Source: Citrus sinensis
Taxonomy: Eukaryota; Streptophyta; Magnoliopsida; Sapindales; Rutaceae
Assembly (NCBI RefSeq): GCF_022201045.2
Contig: NC_068562.1
Span: 5,686,001-5,750,000 of the forward strand
Direction of reading: 5' to 3'
DNA: 64,000 bases
Shown here: in pieces, positions 1-13,082 of the stretch
How positions within the stretch are numbered: position 1 is the first letter of the stretch
Layout of the letters: each line of letters starts with the position of its first letter
Position numbers and translations under genes: made by a program
Notes under the pieces: generated by a model
Database searches by the model: none
What the model was told of the DNA's origin: nothing
What the model saw: the letters and a program-made list of their open reading frames with translations, nothing else

Positions 1-409
1 TCATGGGATTCACAGAGCTCCCATTGACATATTTTGGGTTTTTGCTTTTGCTTTTTATAGGATATTTTACAGTTGGCCAGTTGGTCAAAAGAATTTACAT
101 TTTGATTTACAAAAAATGGCTTTAGGTAAGGGGATGAAATCGTTTGAAGAGCGTTTTTTTACTGGAAGCTAAAAGGGAACAGAAAGAATGGATTTTTTTC
201 ATTTATACATGATCAAGGGTGAGCACAAGAATAATATCCCAGCCCAATGTTCTTACAGGGTCAGTGATGTTTTGCTGTGTGGATACATTTTGCTCCAACA
301 ATTTCATTACACTTGCAAATTTCAGAACAAATGAATATAATAATTTGAGATGCAAAGAATTTGAAAGCCGCATTTAGATCTTCCTCTCCGATTTCGGGTC
401 ATTTATTTG
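1..409. other. 3' flank of the GH5 gene
   Basis: This stretch lies beyond the proposed stop codon of the minus-strand GH5 gene and should hold its 3' untranslated region. No other coding signal is visible. Confidence 0.4.
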
Positions 410-3400
410 TCATAAGATATGATGGAGATAGAGCCAGGCAAATATTTTTCCCAGCAACACTAAACTGTTGAAGATTTGCATGTTCGGTGAATTACCTGCA
501 TTGGTGTAGTTTACATATTGAACCGTATAAAAGCATATTATATATATGTGTGTGTGTGTGTGATTAATAGTAATTTTGGTAATGTGATAATAGGGCTACG
601 AGTTATAAAATAGGTTTATAGAAGAATAAAACATAATTATCGTTTCAATATTATAAGATAATAATAGGAACTCCAAAAAGCGTTATATTATTATTACGTG
701 TGAATTATTTTATAAGATGTTTATAAAAGCAACTTGCCATCTCTTTTTAAAAGACACTGTTAAAATGGAGAATATCATAAAGTAAGTAGATTTTAAAAAA
801 TTTATCAAACTTTTTGTTTGGGTCAAAAACTATGAGATAAAGTGGGCAAAAGGAGTTCAAAGAAATTGAAAGTACGAAATTGAAGATGATTTTTTTTTTT
901 CCTTTCTGGGGACAAATAAAATGAAGATGAATTTAAAGCATTACCTAATTGGAGATAATTGTTCCTTATGTTCCACTCAAAATCCCAGTGCTTTCTGTCA
1001 TTTTTGAGTGTCCAGTACGCCCACCCGAAGGAAGCCGCATTATAAACCTCTAATTGAGCGCTTCCAAAGTCTTGATAATCCTTCTGGGTCCCACTTGTCA
1101 CATTCCACTCATTTACCCATTCCCCTGAAACCAATCATTTACTCGAAAATCAGGATTCTGATTACTTGGATACCCTACCTAATTAAAGTGTGCAAACACA
1201 GAGTGTGCAGCTTGAATTACCGATAAACACCAGCGGACCATTTGCGTTATTTAAGGCTTGTAGTTGAGCCTCCCTGCTTTTGTAGATGAATAGGATATTA
1301 TCCACAGTGCTCATGTTAACAAAAAATGTGTCAAAGAGATTGTAGTAATGCAGATCCACAACTATATTGTGTGAGCCTATATTAGCCTGATAAAGTTCCA
1401 GTGGATCAGCATTCCCGATTCTCTGGCACACTATCACATAAGCTGTAGGTGAGTACTTTCGGACAATTTGGTAGCCTTGTTTGTAGTATGGAACTAAAAT
1501 ATCCAATGGAACTGTTGCTGATGAAGGTTCATTCAAAAGCTCAATTCCCAGCAAGGCTGGATGCTTTGCATACCTACGCATGGAAAATAAGTAAAGGTTT
1601 CCAAACTAACACGAATTAGGCAAGTGAAGTTCTAGTAAGGTGTTGGCCCATGACCAGTTAGTTTAAGCTTTCAGATTCAAGCTGTTGTATGATTCATGAA
1701 TGTAAAGTAACAGTGCAAAACCTCCCCAGTGTTCAGCTTCCACTTGCTAAAAGTTGACAATAAAATTACTTAAATCTTTATCAAAGGCAATGTGCACACA
1801 CCTTACTTTCAAACATTCAATATTTTTAGTATTTGATATATAGAGGGGAGCATTCAGGTAGGTGAATAGTAATAAGTAGAACCGTATTTCAACAGTCTCA
1901 GAACAAACAAGAGCTTACCTTGAAGCTAAGAAATCTATAACATCCAGTGTTTGTGATATGTAATCTGAAGCGGGCCAATCTGTTGTCCCATCTCTGCTAG
2001 CACTATGTTCCATTCCATTTTGGGAGCCAGGAGCAGCATGAAGGTCAATTATGCACTTTATGTTATAGGCTCTGCATCAAAACATTTGCAGGTACATATA
2101 TTTGTAAAAGGAAAAAGGAGAAACAAAAATGTATCTTAAAATTGTCAGCACTCTGAACAGAACAAGGTGAAAACAAGACCTACTCTGCCCAGGATAATGC
2201 ATTATCTAGAGCTTCCAAAGATCCCCCAATAAATGGAGCTGGAGGATCAGGATCAAAAGCAATCCACCAGCCAACAGGTATCCTCACAGTATTTATTCCA
2301 TGTCTATACAGAAAGTTGAAATCCTCTATGGTGATGAAGGTGTTTCTATGTCTCTGCAGTAAAAAGAATAACTAAAAAATATGATAAATTGAAAATAATG
2401 CCAAGCCTTCTATAAGTTGAAAACCTTTTTCGAAATTGTCATACCTGGATAACATGGTTTATGACAGACAAGAAAATAAATAAATAAATAAATAATGAAA
2501 TAAGAATATTAGAGGATGCCAAAAGAACATAGGCCAAGTTATATGGTGAATATTTGTGCAAAACGGAGATGGACAATATGCCATGATCTCAGGTGTTGTG
2601 CCAAAAGAAACACTTGCTATGCTTGTTGACTCAAAATATTCAAGGAAAGAAACTTATTATGATGAATTTCCTACATGTGCTTGACAAGGACACAGACTTG
2701 GCAAAGAGTTCAAGATGTCAAATTAAAGGGGATTATGAAAAGTAGGGTACCTTTAGAACCTCTTTGGCCCTCTCATGTCCATATCCATTTGCAAGCTGGT
2801 AATCTCCATGCAAGTTATTTGCTACAATTGCCATCTCAAACGTGGCTGCATTATCATCCCATCCTGGCATCCCTGGATAGTCGGCTGTGAGCTGGTTTCC
2901 TAAGGTAGCCTAGGAAATAAAGTACATTCTATGATATTTCCTGATTAAGAACCTCAGCATCAAGAAAAAAATGGAAAAATACAGCAGCAAGGGAGTGGCA
3001 GAGGTTCAATGGATCAATCCTTAGTGGGTCTGCTGTAGGCATTCTGAGCGCATAAGTGTTTATATTATTGGATGCAAGTAATAGTAAAAGCCAATTATTT
3101 TTGGTAAATCTTACCAGCTGATTGTCACATTGATTGTTTTTGGACAACTATGTCCTAGCCAAATTCTCAGATGTTGAAATTCCCCAAATTAGCCCAAAGT
3201 TCAATGCAATAAAAAGCAAATATGCAGACATAATTTTCATGTTATTGTAAACAAAGCCATCAACTTTGATACTCACATCTAGTGATCCAGAACCTTGTGT
3301 AGGCATAAAAATAGTTGGACCCCAAGTCCCTACTGCTGAATAATTCCGTCATAGGAAATGTGCATACCTGCAGATAGGTCCCACTCTTAAGTTTGATGTG

Positions 3401-4635
3401 AACTCTACTATCATTATTTCTTTCGATTTCAAATGTTTCTGGTGTTGAAGGTGATTTTTCTGTTGCAGAGACTACACAGCCTTCACCATCACAAGTTAGA
3501 AACTGGCCTTGAGAAGTGCGAAACTGAAATTCTGATTCGGAAACTCTCCACAACTGGATGAAAAGAAAATGGAGATCGTCTATTACTTTCATGCCAATTC
3601 GTAAATTAACCAGCCATCCAAAATATTTTCGAGTAGAATGCATACTTAAAAGAGCTACAAACTACGATCCAAAGCAAGTTGACTCGGACTAATTGCATTT
3701 CCTTTTATTGGTAATATTGCAGCATCATAAAGATAATGTTGAAGTCGGTGAAAGTAAGAGCTTAAACTAACTGGGGGGAAAAAGTTACAGCGGATTGTGA
3801 TTGTCAGATACATTGTTAAATAACAAGATATCGACATAATCCAAAATATTTTAACAGCAAAAATAAGTTTACGAGAGTAGCATATTTGGTAAACCTTATA
3901 CCAACACAACACATTGAATTTCAGCAGCACTGAACAAAATGTAGTTGTATTCACAAGGTGTAACAATGTATTTAATATGCTCGAAGAAATGACTCCTGAA
4001 GGTAAATCGGGAAATCATACAACTACCATTAGCACTAATAAGATTAAACAGAAAAAAGTTAGGCAGGCATCTCACAGTAAACGTTTCCCATGAAGAAGCA
4101 ACATCTCTGGTAACTGAAACATCTGTACCACCCCCAGACTCTGCACACACGTACTTCTCCAACGTTACAGACTTAATCTGGACCTGCGTTCCATCCTGCA
4201 CTTTGATAAATGAAATCACTCAGCTGGAAAATCGTTGAAAAGCATGAAAAAATCACCCTACCAACACCCCCCCCCCCCCTCCCAAAAAAAAGGAAAAAAA
4301 AAAACAAAGAACGAAAAAAGAATCTTGCAAAGATTAAGCTTGCTTACTAGCATGTCTCCGTTGAGAATGCCATCGAAAAGTGAAGGCTTAATCCAACCTT
4401 CAATAACTAACCACCCTCCTAAATTGACTCCTCTGACTTTAGAATTACCATGCAATCCCTCAACTAAACAATTACAGTAAAAGAATCACATTAAAAAAAA
4501 AATTAAAAAGCGAAAGAAATAAAGGAAAATAGAAACAAAAATGAACGAATGAAGTTCACCTGAGGGTGCTATGGAGAAGATGAGGCAACAAGAAAGTGAA
4601 AATGCGAATACCCATTTGCTAAAAACAATGTCCAT
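410..4635 (-). CDS. GH5 family glucan 1,3-beta-glucosidase-like protein with fascin-like insert
   Basis: Ten exons join in phase: 4635-4560, 4463-4348, 4195-4076, 3553-3368, 2909-2751, 2353-2184, 2071-1919, 1573-1221, 1124-945 and 459-410, giving about 520 residues. The N-terminus is a hydrophobic signal peptide (MDIVFSKWVFAFSLSCCLIF). VRGVNLGGWLVIEGWIKPS opens the GH5 fold. A fascin-like segment follows at about residues 66-165 (TLEKYVCAESGGGTDVSV). The barrel continues with DLHAAPGSQNG, then LLGIELLNEPS, whose Glu in NEP is the expected acid/base, and FIGEWVNEW, whose Glu is the expected nucleophile. Family knowledge suggests a secreted or wall-associated exo-beta-glucanase; the substrate is not provable here. 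The last exon is short and encodes a hydrophobic tail ending WLYLHHIL; it rests on phase and hydrophobicity only. Without that splice the frame reads through to a stop at 823. Confidence 0.87.
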
Positions 4636-4855
4636 GAAGAATGCAGGCTCCTATACGATCAAGAAAGCTAAATTACAAACTTCATTCACAGTAAGAATAT
4701 GAATTTCCATAAAAGAAAGAAAATGTTAAGAGGTGGTTATGCAAGGCCTCCACTTGGGAGAAGAATCTTAGTAATTCCTTCCTTTTCGCTGAATTAATAC
4801 CAAATTCAACCTTGTAAACAAGCATATTATATTATTATCCGGAACTGGGTTTTGG

Positions 4856-4867
4856 CTTTTATATAAA
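4856..4867 (-). promoter_or_regulatory. Putative TATA box of the GH5 gene
   Basis: On the minus strand this reads TATATAAAAGCC, about 220 bases upstream of the chosen ATG at 4635. That is a plausible position given a 5' leader of roughly 190 bases. Confidence 0.45.
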
Positions 4868-5248
4868 TTAATTAATGCTGCGTTGAGATCATGTCTTGAG
4901 TTGAGTTGAGTAGTATAAATATGAGAGGAAGAGATAAACGGTGTTGTACTTCTAGAGCGTAAAGGAATAAAAAAAGTGGAGCGAAAGTGTTCACACGTAG
5001 ATTACTGTAACAGATTTGGATTAATAAAAATATTAAATAGACAGAAAGGAAAAAGGTCGCTTTGCTTCGAGATTTGGGTCGCTTGTTTTTATTTACTATT
5101 TATTTTTAATGGATTAAAATGAAGAAAGGAAGTGAATTGAAAGAAGGTAAAAGGCATGCTTTAAGAAGAAGAAGATTATGAGAAGGGGTAAAAGGAAAGT
5201 ATGCATATTTACATTGCAAGAACATCATATTATAAAGTCATGTTATAA
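4868..5248. other. Spacer upstream of the GH5 gene
   Basis: AT-rich sequence and purine-rich tracts on the plus strand. I see no gene. Confidence 0.4.
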
Positions 5249-5909
5249 GGGTTATTATCATTTTATTATTTCAAAAATTGTAAAATATTAAATTACTATA
5301 AAACATATTATTTTTATTATTTTATTACTATTTTGTTTTGACCAATTAGTTGATTAGTAAAATATTAATTTTATCCTCTATTATAAAATACAGAAATAGT
5401 GTTAAATAATAGTTTTAACCATAAATTAATGAATAATTCTGAATTTATTATAAGTATAAAAATAGTAAGTTGATAAAAGTACCTTTGGATATTTTTGTTA
5501 AAAAACAAAAGTACTTAAATGTGAAAGTGTTGATTCTAAAAATAAGTTTCAAGTTTTTTTTTTAAAAAGAATAGATTGTGCGTGTTTTTTTTTATAAAAA
5601 TATACAAGGATATTTTTATCAATTCGCTGCTTCAATAATTATGATAAATTCAGGGTTATTCATGAATTCATGGTTAAAACTATTATTTAACAACTTAAAA
5701 GTATAAAAATAATTTTATATTTATCATTCGATACCTCTATTTGTGTACTTTACCATAAAGAATAAAATTAATATTTTATTAGTCAACTAACCATCCTAAA
5801 AGAAAAGTAATAAAATGAAAAGTTTTATAAAGTTGTAATAATAAAATAATATTTTCTATAATCATTTGATATTTTACAATTCTTGAATCAGTAAAATGAT
5901 AATAATCCT
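5249..5909. mobile_element. Long inverted-repeat (foldback/MITE-like) element
   Basis: The left arm (about 5249-5510) and right arm (about 5590-5909) are imperfect reverse complements over roughly 260-320 bases. The outer ends read GGGTTATTATCATTTTA on the left and, reverse-complemented, GGATTATTATCATTTTA on the right. Inner blocks such as AATAATAGTTTTAACCAT are shared exactly in opposite orientation. The centre is T-rich and holds no ORF. This looks like a non-autonomous foldback element. A clean target-site duplication was not found, so the superfamily is open. Confidence 0.7.
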
Positions 5910-6285
5910 ATTAATAAATAATAGTTCAATAATATCAGGTTAATTAAAATATGAAATTACAAACTTTATAAACATAGCATATTTGATGAATTTTTAAGGT
6001 CCGCTGTTATTACTGTTAGCCGTTGTCAAAGTCGATTAGTCTTATATTACATCATATTCAACTCCTGTCACTAGGAGTCAACAATTAGTCAATTATTGGT
6101 AGGCAAGTAGAATCTTTATCAAACCGACTTCCTATCGCCAGATTCTGCCGTCATGGGGGTGGTTCTCCTCACTCCTATGTTTTTTTGTCCGAAAAGAGCT
6201 TTAGCTCTGACTTCTTTTTACGTTCTTAGATTACATAAGCAAGGATTTCTTTTAAGCAACTAATTATTTTTCATCCTGTCAGTAT
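5910..6285. other. Spacer between repeat elements
   Basis: AT-rich intergenic sequence without a recognisable gene. Confidence 0.4.
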
Positions 6286-6298
6286 AAAGATCATATCG
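6286..6298 (+). repeat. Target-site duplication, left copy (SINE A)
   Basis: AAAGATCATATCG here is repeated exactly at 6600-6612, bracketing the SINE. Confidence 0.85.
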
Positions 6299-6599
6299 GT
6301 TTGCCGAAGTGGTGGGCTGCTGCGGTTCTAGCCCCCACAAAAGTATTGTGTGGAATAAATATTCTTAATATATAAAAATTATTTTTCCTTACGAAATGCG
6401 AGTGGAGGATTGACATCCCTTCTATGTGGGAGATTATTTATCTAGACGTGTACTTTATAGAATTCAATGTAATAATGTAAGTCTCAATTATGTATATCTA
6501 ATTGTAATTATCAGTGTAATATATCTGTTATAATAACAGTTGTTGTAAATATATGTGTAATGCAGTAATATGATATTTAATCAGTATTCAAAAAAAAAA
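6299..6599 (+). mobile_element. tRNA-derived SINE (copy A)
   Basis: A 301-base element bounded by a perfect 13-base direct duplication and ending in an A-run. The head resembles a Pol III promoter: an A-box-like TTGCCGAAGTGG near 6301 and a degenerate B-box GGTTCTAGCC near 6325. The body contains CGAAATGCGAGTGGAG, shared with the second SINE at 21811-22110 (CGAAATGTGAGTGGAG), so the two belong to one family. Compared with that copy, about 20 bases between the boxes are missing. Such elements need a LINE partner for movement. Confidence 0.8.
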
Positions 6600-6612
6600 A
6601 AAGATCATATCG
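6600..6612 (+). repeat. Target-site duplication, right copy (SINE A)
   Basis: Exact repeat of 6286-6298 directly after the A-run of the SINE. Confidence 0.85.
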
Positions 6613-9600
6613 ATTTTGTGTGGCATAAAATTGTACAACCAAGGGCATGCTCGAGCATCGGGGTGATGTAACTCTTGGACTATAGTTATTGTAAAAAAAA
6701 ATTAAATAAAAGTTAATAGCGTATATAATAAATATGATTTTCAGTTTTAAATAATAAAGCTATTATAATTTTTTTCATTATAAAGTAGTGAATTAAATCA
6801 ACTTAACTTATAAGTTATAGCAGTTAGTGTTTATAGAATATTTTAGTATTGTAACTTTAAGTTATAGGTATCCAACTTTTATATCAAACATGACTTATTT
6901 TATTTATAAGTAAGTATAGTACTAAGGGTGAGCAAATCAGATCTCGGTTTAAGTTACAATCCATTGGTTTGGATAATTCAATCAGTTCTGGTTTGAATAA
7001 TAAATCCAAACTAAACCAAATCAACTTAAATTCGAATCAAATTGGTTTGAGTTTTCTATTTAGTTCAATTCGTATTGAAAATTCGAACTAACATTTTGGT
7101 TTGTGTTGCTAATTTGAATGGGCAAACTTGCAAATTCATCCCAAATCATTTAAAAAAAAACATGCAATAAAAAATTTAGCCTAATAAGATTCAAAATCCC
7201 AATGTTAATAATTGAATAATCCAAGCAAATAAGTTACAAACCCTCCACGACAACATATGAACATAATATATTAATAATCCATCTAAAAAATTATCATTTA
7301 AAATTTGCAAGACATACATTTCTTTCTTTTATTAACGAATCTTGTATTTGAAATTGCAATGGATGCAATAATTTATTATGCATTAATAAATAAAAGCTTT
7401 TAGATTCTCACATATGAAATCATAAATTAAAAAACGAGAGTAAAAAGTAATTAACTTGAAACTAAATCAAATTAACAACTAGCTTACGAAAATAAATTAA
7501 TCGATTAAAGAACGAATGTGGAATTGTTTATAATTTACGAGAATGTTGGCTTAGAGAGACGTGCACACATATAATTTAGGTTTGGGAATTCTTTTTTTTT
7601 TTTTTTTTTTTTGGTAGCATGTAACTCAATCAGGTTACAATTTAGTTCAAGTTAAATTTAAACCAAAGTTTAGCCTGATTGGGTTAAGTTAACCCAATCA
7701 AATTTGAAGGATCGTTAAAGGATAGGTTAGTAGCCACAACTCTCAAGCGATTATCAACTATAAGAGATAGACTTCTAGAACCTCACAATTAAAATCTTTT
7801 AAAACCCTTTTTTTTAATAATACTCCATTTAACATCAAAATTACCGTTTCTCTCCAAATAACAATCTTTTACTTGAGTCTTTAACTTTTATTGGCTTTCT
7901 CACTCTAAAAATTTTCTGCAATCAACAAAATAATAATAATAATAATTGTAGTGTTTGTATCCTACCCTTTACATAAATAGTTCTGTGGATGATAATTTTT
8001 TTTTTAAGTTTGTTATCTTTATTATTCTCTTCAGATATTCTCTCTCTACAAAATTTAAAAACCCTAACTTCACAAGAATAAATATTATTAACTTAAAAAA
8101 AAAAGAGAGAGAAATTGATTATTTTAAATTTTTCTAGACCAATTGAATAGATTTGAATCACAAAATGAAAAAAAAATTAAGAAAATAAATTGATGATAAA
8201 TGAGAGGAGTTTGCTACAACAGGGGGGAAAAAAAGATGAGAGGCATGCCCGTTCAAGCAAAAGAGATTGGGGTGGAAATATGAACGAGTTAATCATATTT
8301 GTATTTGTGCTTGTGTGTCATTTCAATGGTAGAGAGTTTTTTATCAGTATTTTGAAGGGGTGTTAAAAGTACCACGCTGAACTACACCAAATTATATTAA
8401 CAGAAAATGGGTGTGTATGTCAGTCCAGCCAGTGCCTTCTGGGTAATATTTTGTACATTCAGCCCAAAGATACACAATGACAGAGCTTCTAACACCCCAG
8501 AAAAAATCCTGAAAACACCCCGCCTCTAAATAAATCCTATTAAAAAGAGTCCAGCCTCTAACACCCCACTCGGTCTTAGGTCCATGACTTCGTCGGTTTT
8601 AAACCAGGATTGTGTTAGAAGCCGGGTTCGGCAATTCTAAACACCCCAGCTAGCTAAAAGTTAACGTGCGCTTATGTTATTTTTTATAAACGTATCCGAC
8701 ATGCCGTCTCTTATACAGGACAACATAGGACATGTAGTATGAAAGGGAACGATTGAGACGTAATAAAAATCTACCTAAAAAAATAAATAAAAAAAAGGAA
8801 ACGTGGAAAGGAAATAGCTTAATCTGACGACGCTTCGACTCTGTACAGCAATCTATTGATCAGCCGAGTTTGATGAGTGCTGTTTCCCTCACAATCACAA
8901 TTGTTCGAGATCAACTAATGCACAAAACTGCTCTCGTGAAGTACTGTCGCCTCACTTTGAGAGTAACAATGGCACCCTCAAAAAGCAGGAAAAGGCAGTA
9001 ATGTAACTTGTACTGTGACCCCAATTCATCGAAAATATTGTAGACATGTAGTAGTAGTATATATGTTGTGCTTATGCCTTGCCTTGTCAACGACATGTAC
9101 CATGTATGCACCTACAAATTAAACTAATTCTCTGGCTTCTAGCTAGGAAATTGATCACCCCCATCCCCGCAAGTTGCAGTGAAACTGCCTTTTGAAAACT
9201 GCAAGTTCAGTTCAATAATGTTCATGTCAAGCTCACCAGACAGGATTCTGACAAAACAAGATTGACGATGCAAGACGTGTGTGGCTGGGCGGAGTCGAAA
9301 GAATTCGTTGACTAAGATGCTTTGTCCAAGCGAACTAGACAAAACCCACACGTCTAATCTTGTACACGTACAAGTGCAATGGTGTGACTCTGTGGCCGTG
9401 ACGCTGCGGGCTACCTAGCTAGAGAGACAACTGATAAATGTATATATATGAGCAGTAATACTGGCATTTTAAATACATTTATTTAATTGTCAAGAGAGAG
9501 GTTGATCATTTTAACTAATTAACTTTCTTTCGAGTTTCCTCCCATATATTGGAACATCTTTTCACTGAGGAAAGTACGATTCTTCTGATAAAAGAAAATT

Positions 9601-11687
9601 GTCAATAAAACGATCAGCGGCATTGGCAGAGTCTACCTTTTGCGTGTCGTGAGAAAATGAAGACCTGATGAGTGATGAGGCAGATCAATGGCCAGCCCCA
9701 GCCTGCTGATACATAGAACAGGAAAAAGCTGAAAATAATTTGGCCTTTTTATACAATGATATGGCCAATTCAATGCATCTTTCATCTTCCTTATTTGATT
9801 GGAATGGTAGGTACGTATTGTATAATCAATTTATTAATTAATTTAAGCGCAATATGCAATGAATCGCAAGTGATTTGGAGAATACGAAATGACGTTAATT
9901 ATAGTGGCATAATTGTCGGAATGTGATGACCAAAGCTTATCATTCTTTTGCGTGCGATGCCTCTCGATATCTGCGTTTGTGTTTCGTTTTTATTTTTCTC
10001 CAACAGTCACTGTTTCCAGCAATTACTGACGACGTAATATGTATGCCCTTACATGATATATTAAAATTCTCTAGTACCCATGGACTCAAAAACTAAATAT
10101 AAACACACACACGGCCATATATATATTGGAATTTGGATAGGCAGTGCAAATGTGATTGATGTTAGCTGACTTTTTGTAACTAATAAAAATATAAAAATAA
10201 TTAAATTTTAATCTAATACTGTTTAGATGTTTTTAATCTCTTGGCAATTAACATGGCTTAATTAGTTGTTGCGGCCGAGTAAGTATAAGTATAAAGAAAA
10301 AGAAAAAGACAAATGATTTGATAGGTAGGTAGCCAGAATCCAAGGTCCGCAGACTGCGCTTGGCTTGGTTATATTATAATAATCCCTCTTGCCAATACCA
10401 GCTTAGCAATTTCTTAATTAAGGATTAACCAACCAATACTAGCAAAATAAAATCCATGGTTTTGCTCGGATAATCCATCTCTTAATATAGCTGTTGCGGC
10501 AGTATGTGACAGCAGTTCTCCCATAACAACATAAATCATGAATTTAGTTTCTATCATGTACTGATTAACAACAATACCAAAACCTTTACTGGCATCTTTC
10601 AATGATAGAATCGGTATAGCATTCCCGCCCAGCTAATATAATTAAGAAGCTTTACAATTTCCTTTTCAAGGGAAAGGGGGGAAAAAAAACAAAAGAAAGA
10701 AAGAAAGAAAGAGAGGAAAAGGAAGCTTTACTATGTCGGTACAAGAACTACTCCTTGAACATTGTACTTGGTTCATTTTCGGATTTATATTACAGGTAGG
10801 GGTCCTGCCTAACCCTCTCACCACTCTGATGATTTTAAATTTAAAAAAAAATACTCCTTAAACAGTAACATGTGAGTGTATACGCATAGATACGCCTACC
10901 AAATTGTAAAAATTAATAGGTAAATTGTAACTTTTGAAACTTCTATTAAATTTCTGAAATTGTTTATTGAATATAAGCTGATGCCATTATCTATATAATA
11001 AGATTGTATCACTAAACAAGATTAATAAGATAAGGAAAAAAACTAAACTAGAATGTGAACCTTCGAAGTTAGTGGAGGATAATTCAAGTGAATGATTAAT
11101 TCTTGTTCATATGGCTAATAGGACTATGACAGTGTGAGATCAAAATTCAACATCAAAGGAAAATAATCCGAAAACTAATGAAAAGAATTCCACAAAATAA
11201 TTGGCTTACAAACAATCGGATTAAACAAGATGAAGATGGAGTTCAATTTTCTTTTCTCTTTAACTATTTAAAAGATTTGTTGTTTTCTTATCTTTCATAA
11301 TTTAAGACAAACTATTGATCTAACAGACCAACAGAGTCACAGCAAGAATATAAATTCAATTTTTTTTTTCTATTTTAGTTAGGATTTTCTTTATATTCTC
11401 TTATTTGAATTATATATATATATATATTAATAAGGAATCATAAGTTATTAGGAATACTATCAATTACAACCAATATAAATAGGCATGTTATTCTGGTTTA
11501 TTTTCAAGAGCTTTCATGGTTTATTAAGAATAGTATCACTTACAACCAGTATAAATAAGCTTTCGGGTTTCTTTTAAAAAGCTTTCATCAATAATATTCA
11601 CCCTACTTTCTCAATTGAGATCTTTTTCTTTCATGTGAGAGTTCTCCTTTTTTATTTCTCAAGAACGTACAATAAATATCTACTATT
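6613..11687. other. Gene-poor AT-rich spacer
   Basis: No convincing gene in about 5 kb. Visible content: GGTTTGG/AACCAAA-rich degenerate repeat near 6930-7140 and 7620-7720, a T-run at about 7591-7611, several ACACCCC-containing repeats at 8490-8650, and a TA microsatellite near 11412. Two related blocks at about 11445-11490 and 11528-11560 (TTACAACCA(A/G)TATAAATA) could be an LTR remnant. Short ORFs here show no recognisable domain. Confidence 0.45.
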
Positions 11688-11814
11688 TGTTGAGTTGTGT
11701 CTTACATTGGCTAGTAAAAAAGATATACTTGGGTTTATAAGGTGGTATGTCACTTCACCTAGTAGGCTAGTCTTTTGAGTTGGATACCTAAAACTCTTAT
11801 GCTAAGTCTCCCCA
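11688..11814 (+). repeat. TRIM 5' LTR
   Basis: Begins TGTTGAGTTGTGTC and ends CCCCA, a few bases before the primer-binding site. It aligns along its length with 11932-12060. Confidence 0.8.
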
Positions 11815-11819
11815 ATAAG

Positions 11820-11831
11820 TGGTATCAGAGC
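11820..11831 (+). other. Primer-binding site of the TRIM
   Basis: TGGTATCAGAGC matches the classical initiator-Met-tRNA primer-binding site of plant LTR retrotransposons. Confidence 0.8.
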
Positions 11832-11915
11832 TAGAGCCTAATAGCCCGAATGTGATGGTGGAACAACTTAGGTGTATCGGACGAAAGGACCGGAGTCCGA
11901 CGGTGGTTTCGTCCT

Positions 11916-11930
11916 TGGGGGGGGGGGGAA
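11916..11930 (+). other. Polypurine tract of the TRIM
   Basis: A long G-run followed by AA lies just before the 3' LTR, where the plus-strand primer is expected. Confidence 0.65.
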
Positions 11931-11931
11931 T

Positions 11932-12060
11932 TGTTGAATTGTGTCCCATATTGGCTAGTAAATGGGAGATACTTGAGTTTATAAGGCGGTAGGTCACTCC
12001 ATCTAAAAGATAAGTTTTTTGGGTTGGATACTTAGAAATCTTATGATAAGTTCCCCTACA
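11932..12060 (+). repeat. TRIM 3' LTR
   Basis: Begins TGTTGAATTGTGTCCC and ends TACA. It pairs with the copy at 11688-11814. Confidence 0.8.
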
Positions 12061-12264
12061 TTATCGTATATCATTTTTGTGTTGAATCAAATACATATTG
12101 GTAAAATAAGAATATTAGAATATTTACATATCAATAATATTGTTGTAGGAGAATAATTGCATATCAACAATCATACACCAACACTAACCAGCAAGTGGCT
12201 TGAAACTTTTTAAAAGTTCCAGGAAAATTAAAACTAATTAGATGATATTCCTAATTTTTCAATA

Positions 12265-12272
12265 TCTATTAC
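12265..12272 (+). repeat. hAT target-site duplication, left copy
   Basis: TCTATTAC here against ACTATTAC at 16891-16898 gives seven of eight matching bases, the 8-base length typical of hAT elements. Confidence 0.65.
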
Positions 12273-13082
12273 CAGGGGCGGACCCAGAACTCTGCAGTAC
12301 CCTGGGCTAAATTAAAAAAATAAAAAATTTGTACCAAGTGAACATGAAATTTCATATATATAGATGACAAAATACACCTAATAATAAGAGACATTAAGAG
12401 CTTTACACGTAAAATTCATATTGTAAATAAAAATAAGTTAAAAAAAGTAGTATAAAAAAATACAATCCCAATACAAATTTTCTACCGAAGTTGTACTTTT
12501 CGGGGTTTCAAATTATAAAAATCATCAATTACAGAATCTGAGTCAACAATATCAGTAATTTCTCTTTCAACATAGATAACCATACAATCTGATAAAAACT
12601 CATTTTCCATCTTACTACGAAGTGATGTCTTAATAAGTTTCATGGCTGAAAATGCACGCTTTGTTGTGGCCGTGGAAACAGGAAGAGTCAAGACTAGACG
12701 AATTAATCTATCAATCAACAAATAGTGCTGTGACTTCATTGTTTCAACAAATCGTCGACATAGCTCAGAAAGGGAAGCCATATTTTGAAACCGTGGATGA
12801 GAAAGCACATCAATTTGATAATGTTATAATTCTCTTCTCAAAGCAAACACCTCATTTAGAGTGAAATCATGAGGATAAAATTTCTCAGTAAGAGAACAAA
12901 TATTGTCTATATCAAATGATTTGAACCCATCAACTGGATCCAATGCCGAGCTCAAAGTGAGGAGTTCCACAGTTTGCTCAGAGAATCTACTATTTAACTC
13001 CATCAATTGAAAATCTATTACAACATTAAATATATCAAAGTGATAATGATGTTCAACTGTAACATAATCTTTTTGCTGACAA

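Larger units (their letters stand above)
11688..12060 (+). mobile_element. TRIM (miniature LTR retrotransposon)
   Basis: Two direct repeats of about 127-129 bases (11688-11814 and 11932-12060), both starting TGTTGA and ending in CA, flank a very short interior. The interior begins with TGGTATCAGAGC (11820-11831), the primer-binding site complementary to the 3' end of initiator Met tRNA, and ends with a G-run that serves as polypurine tract. At 373 bases with no coding capacity it fits a terminal-repeat retrotransposon in miniature. The LTRs differ at many positions, so it is not recent. I found no exact 5-base target duplication. Confidence 0.85.

Noticed and set aside
9139..9351. 70-codon minus-strand frame
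   Set aside because: No recognised motif, no splice signals in the right phase and no neighbouring exon.
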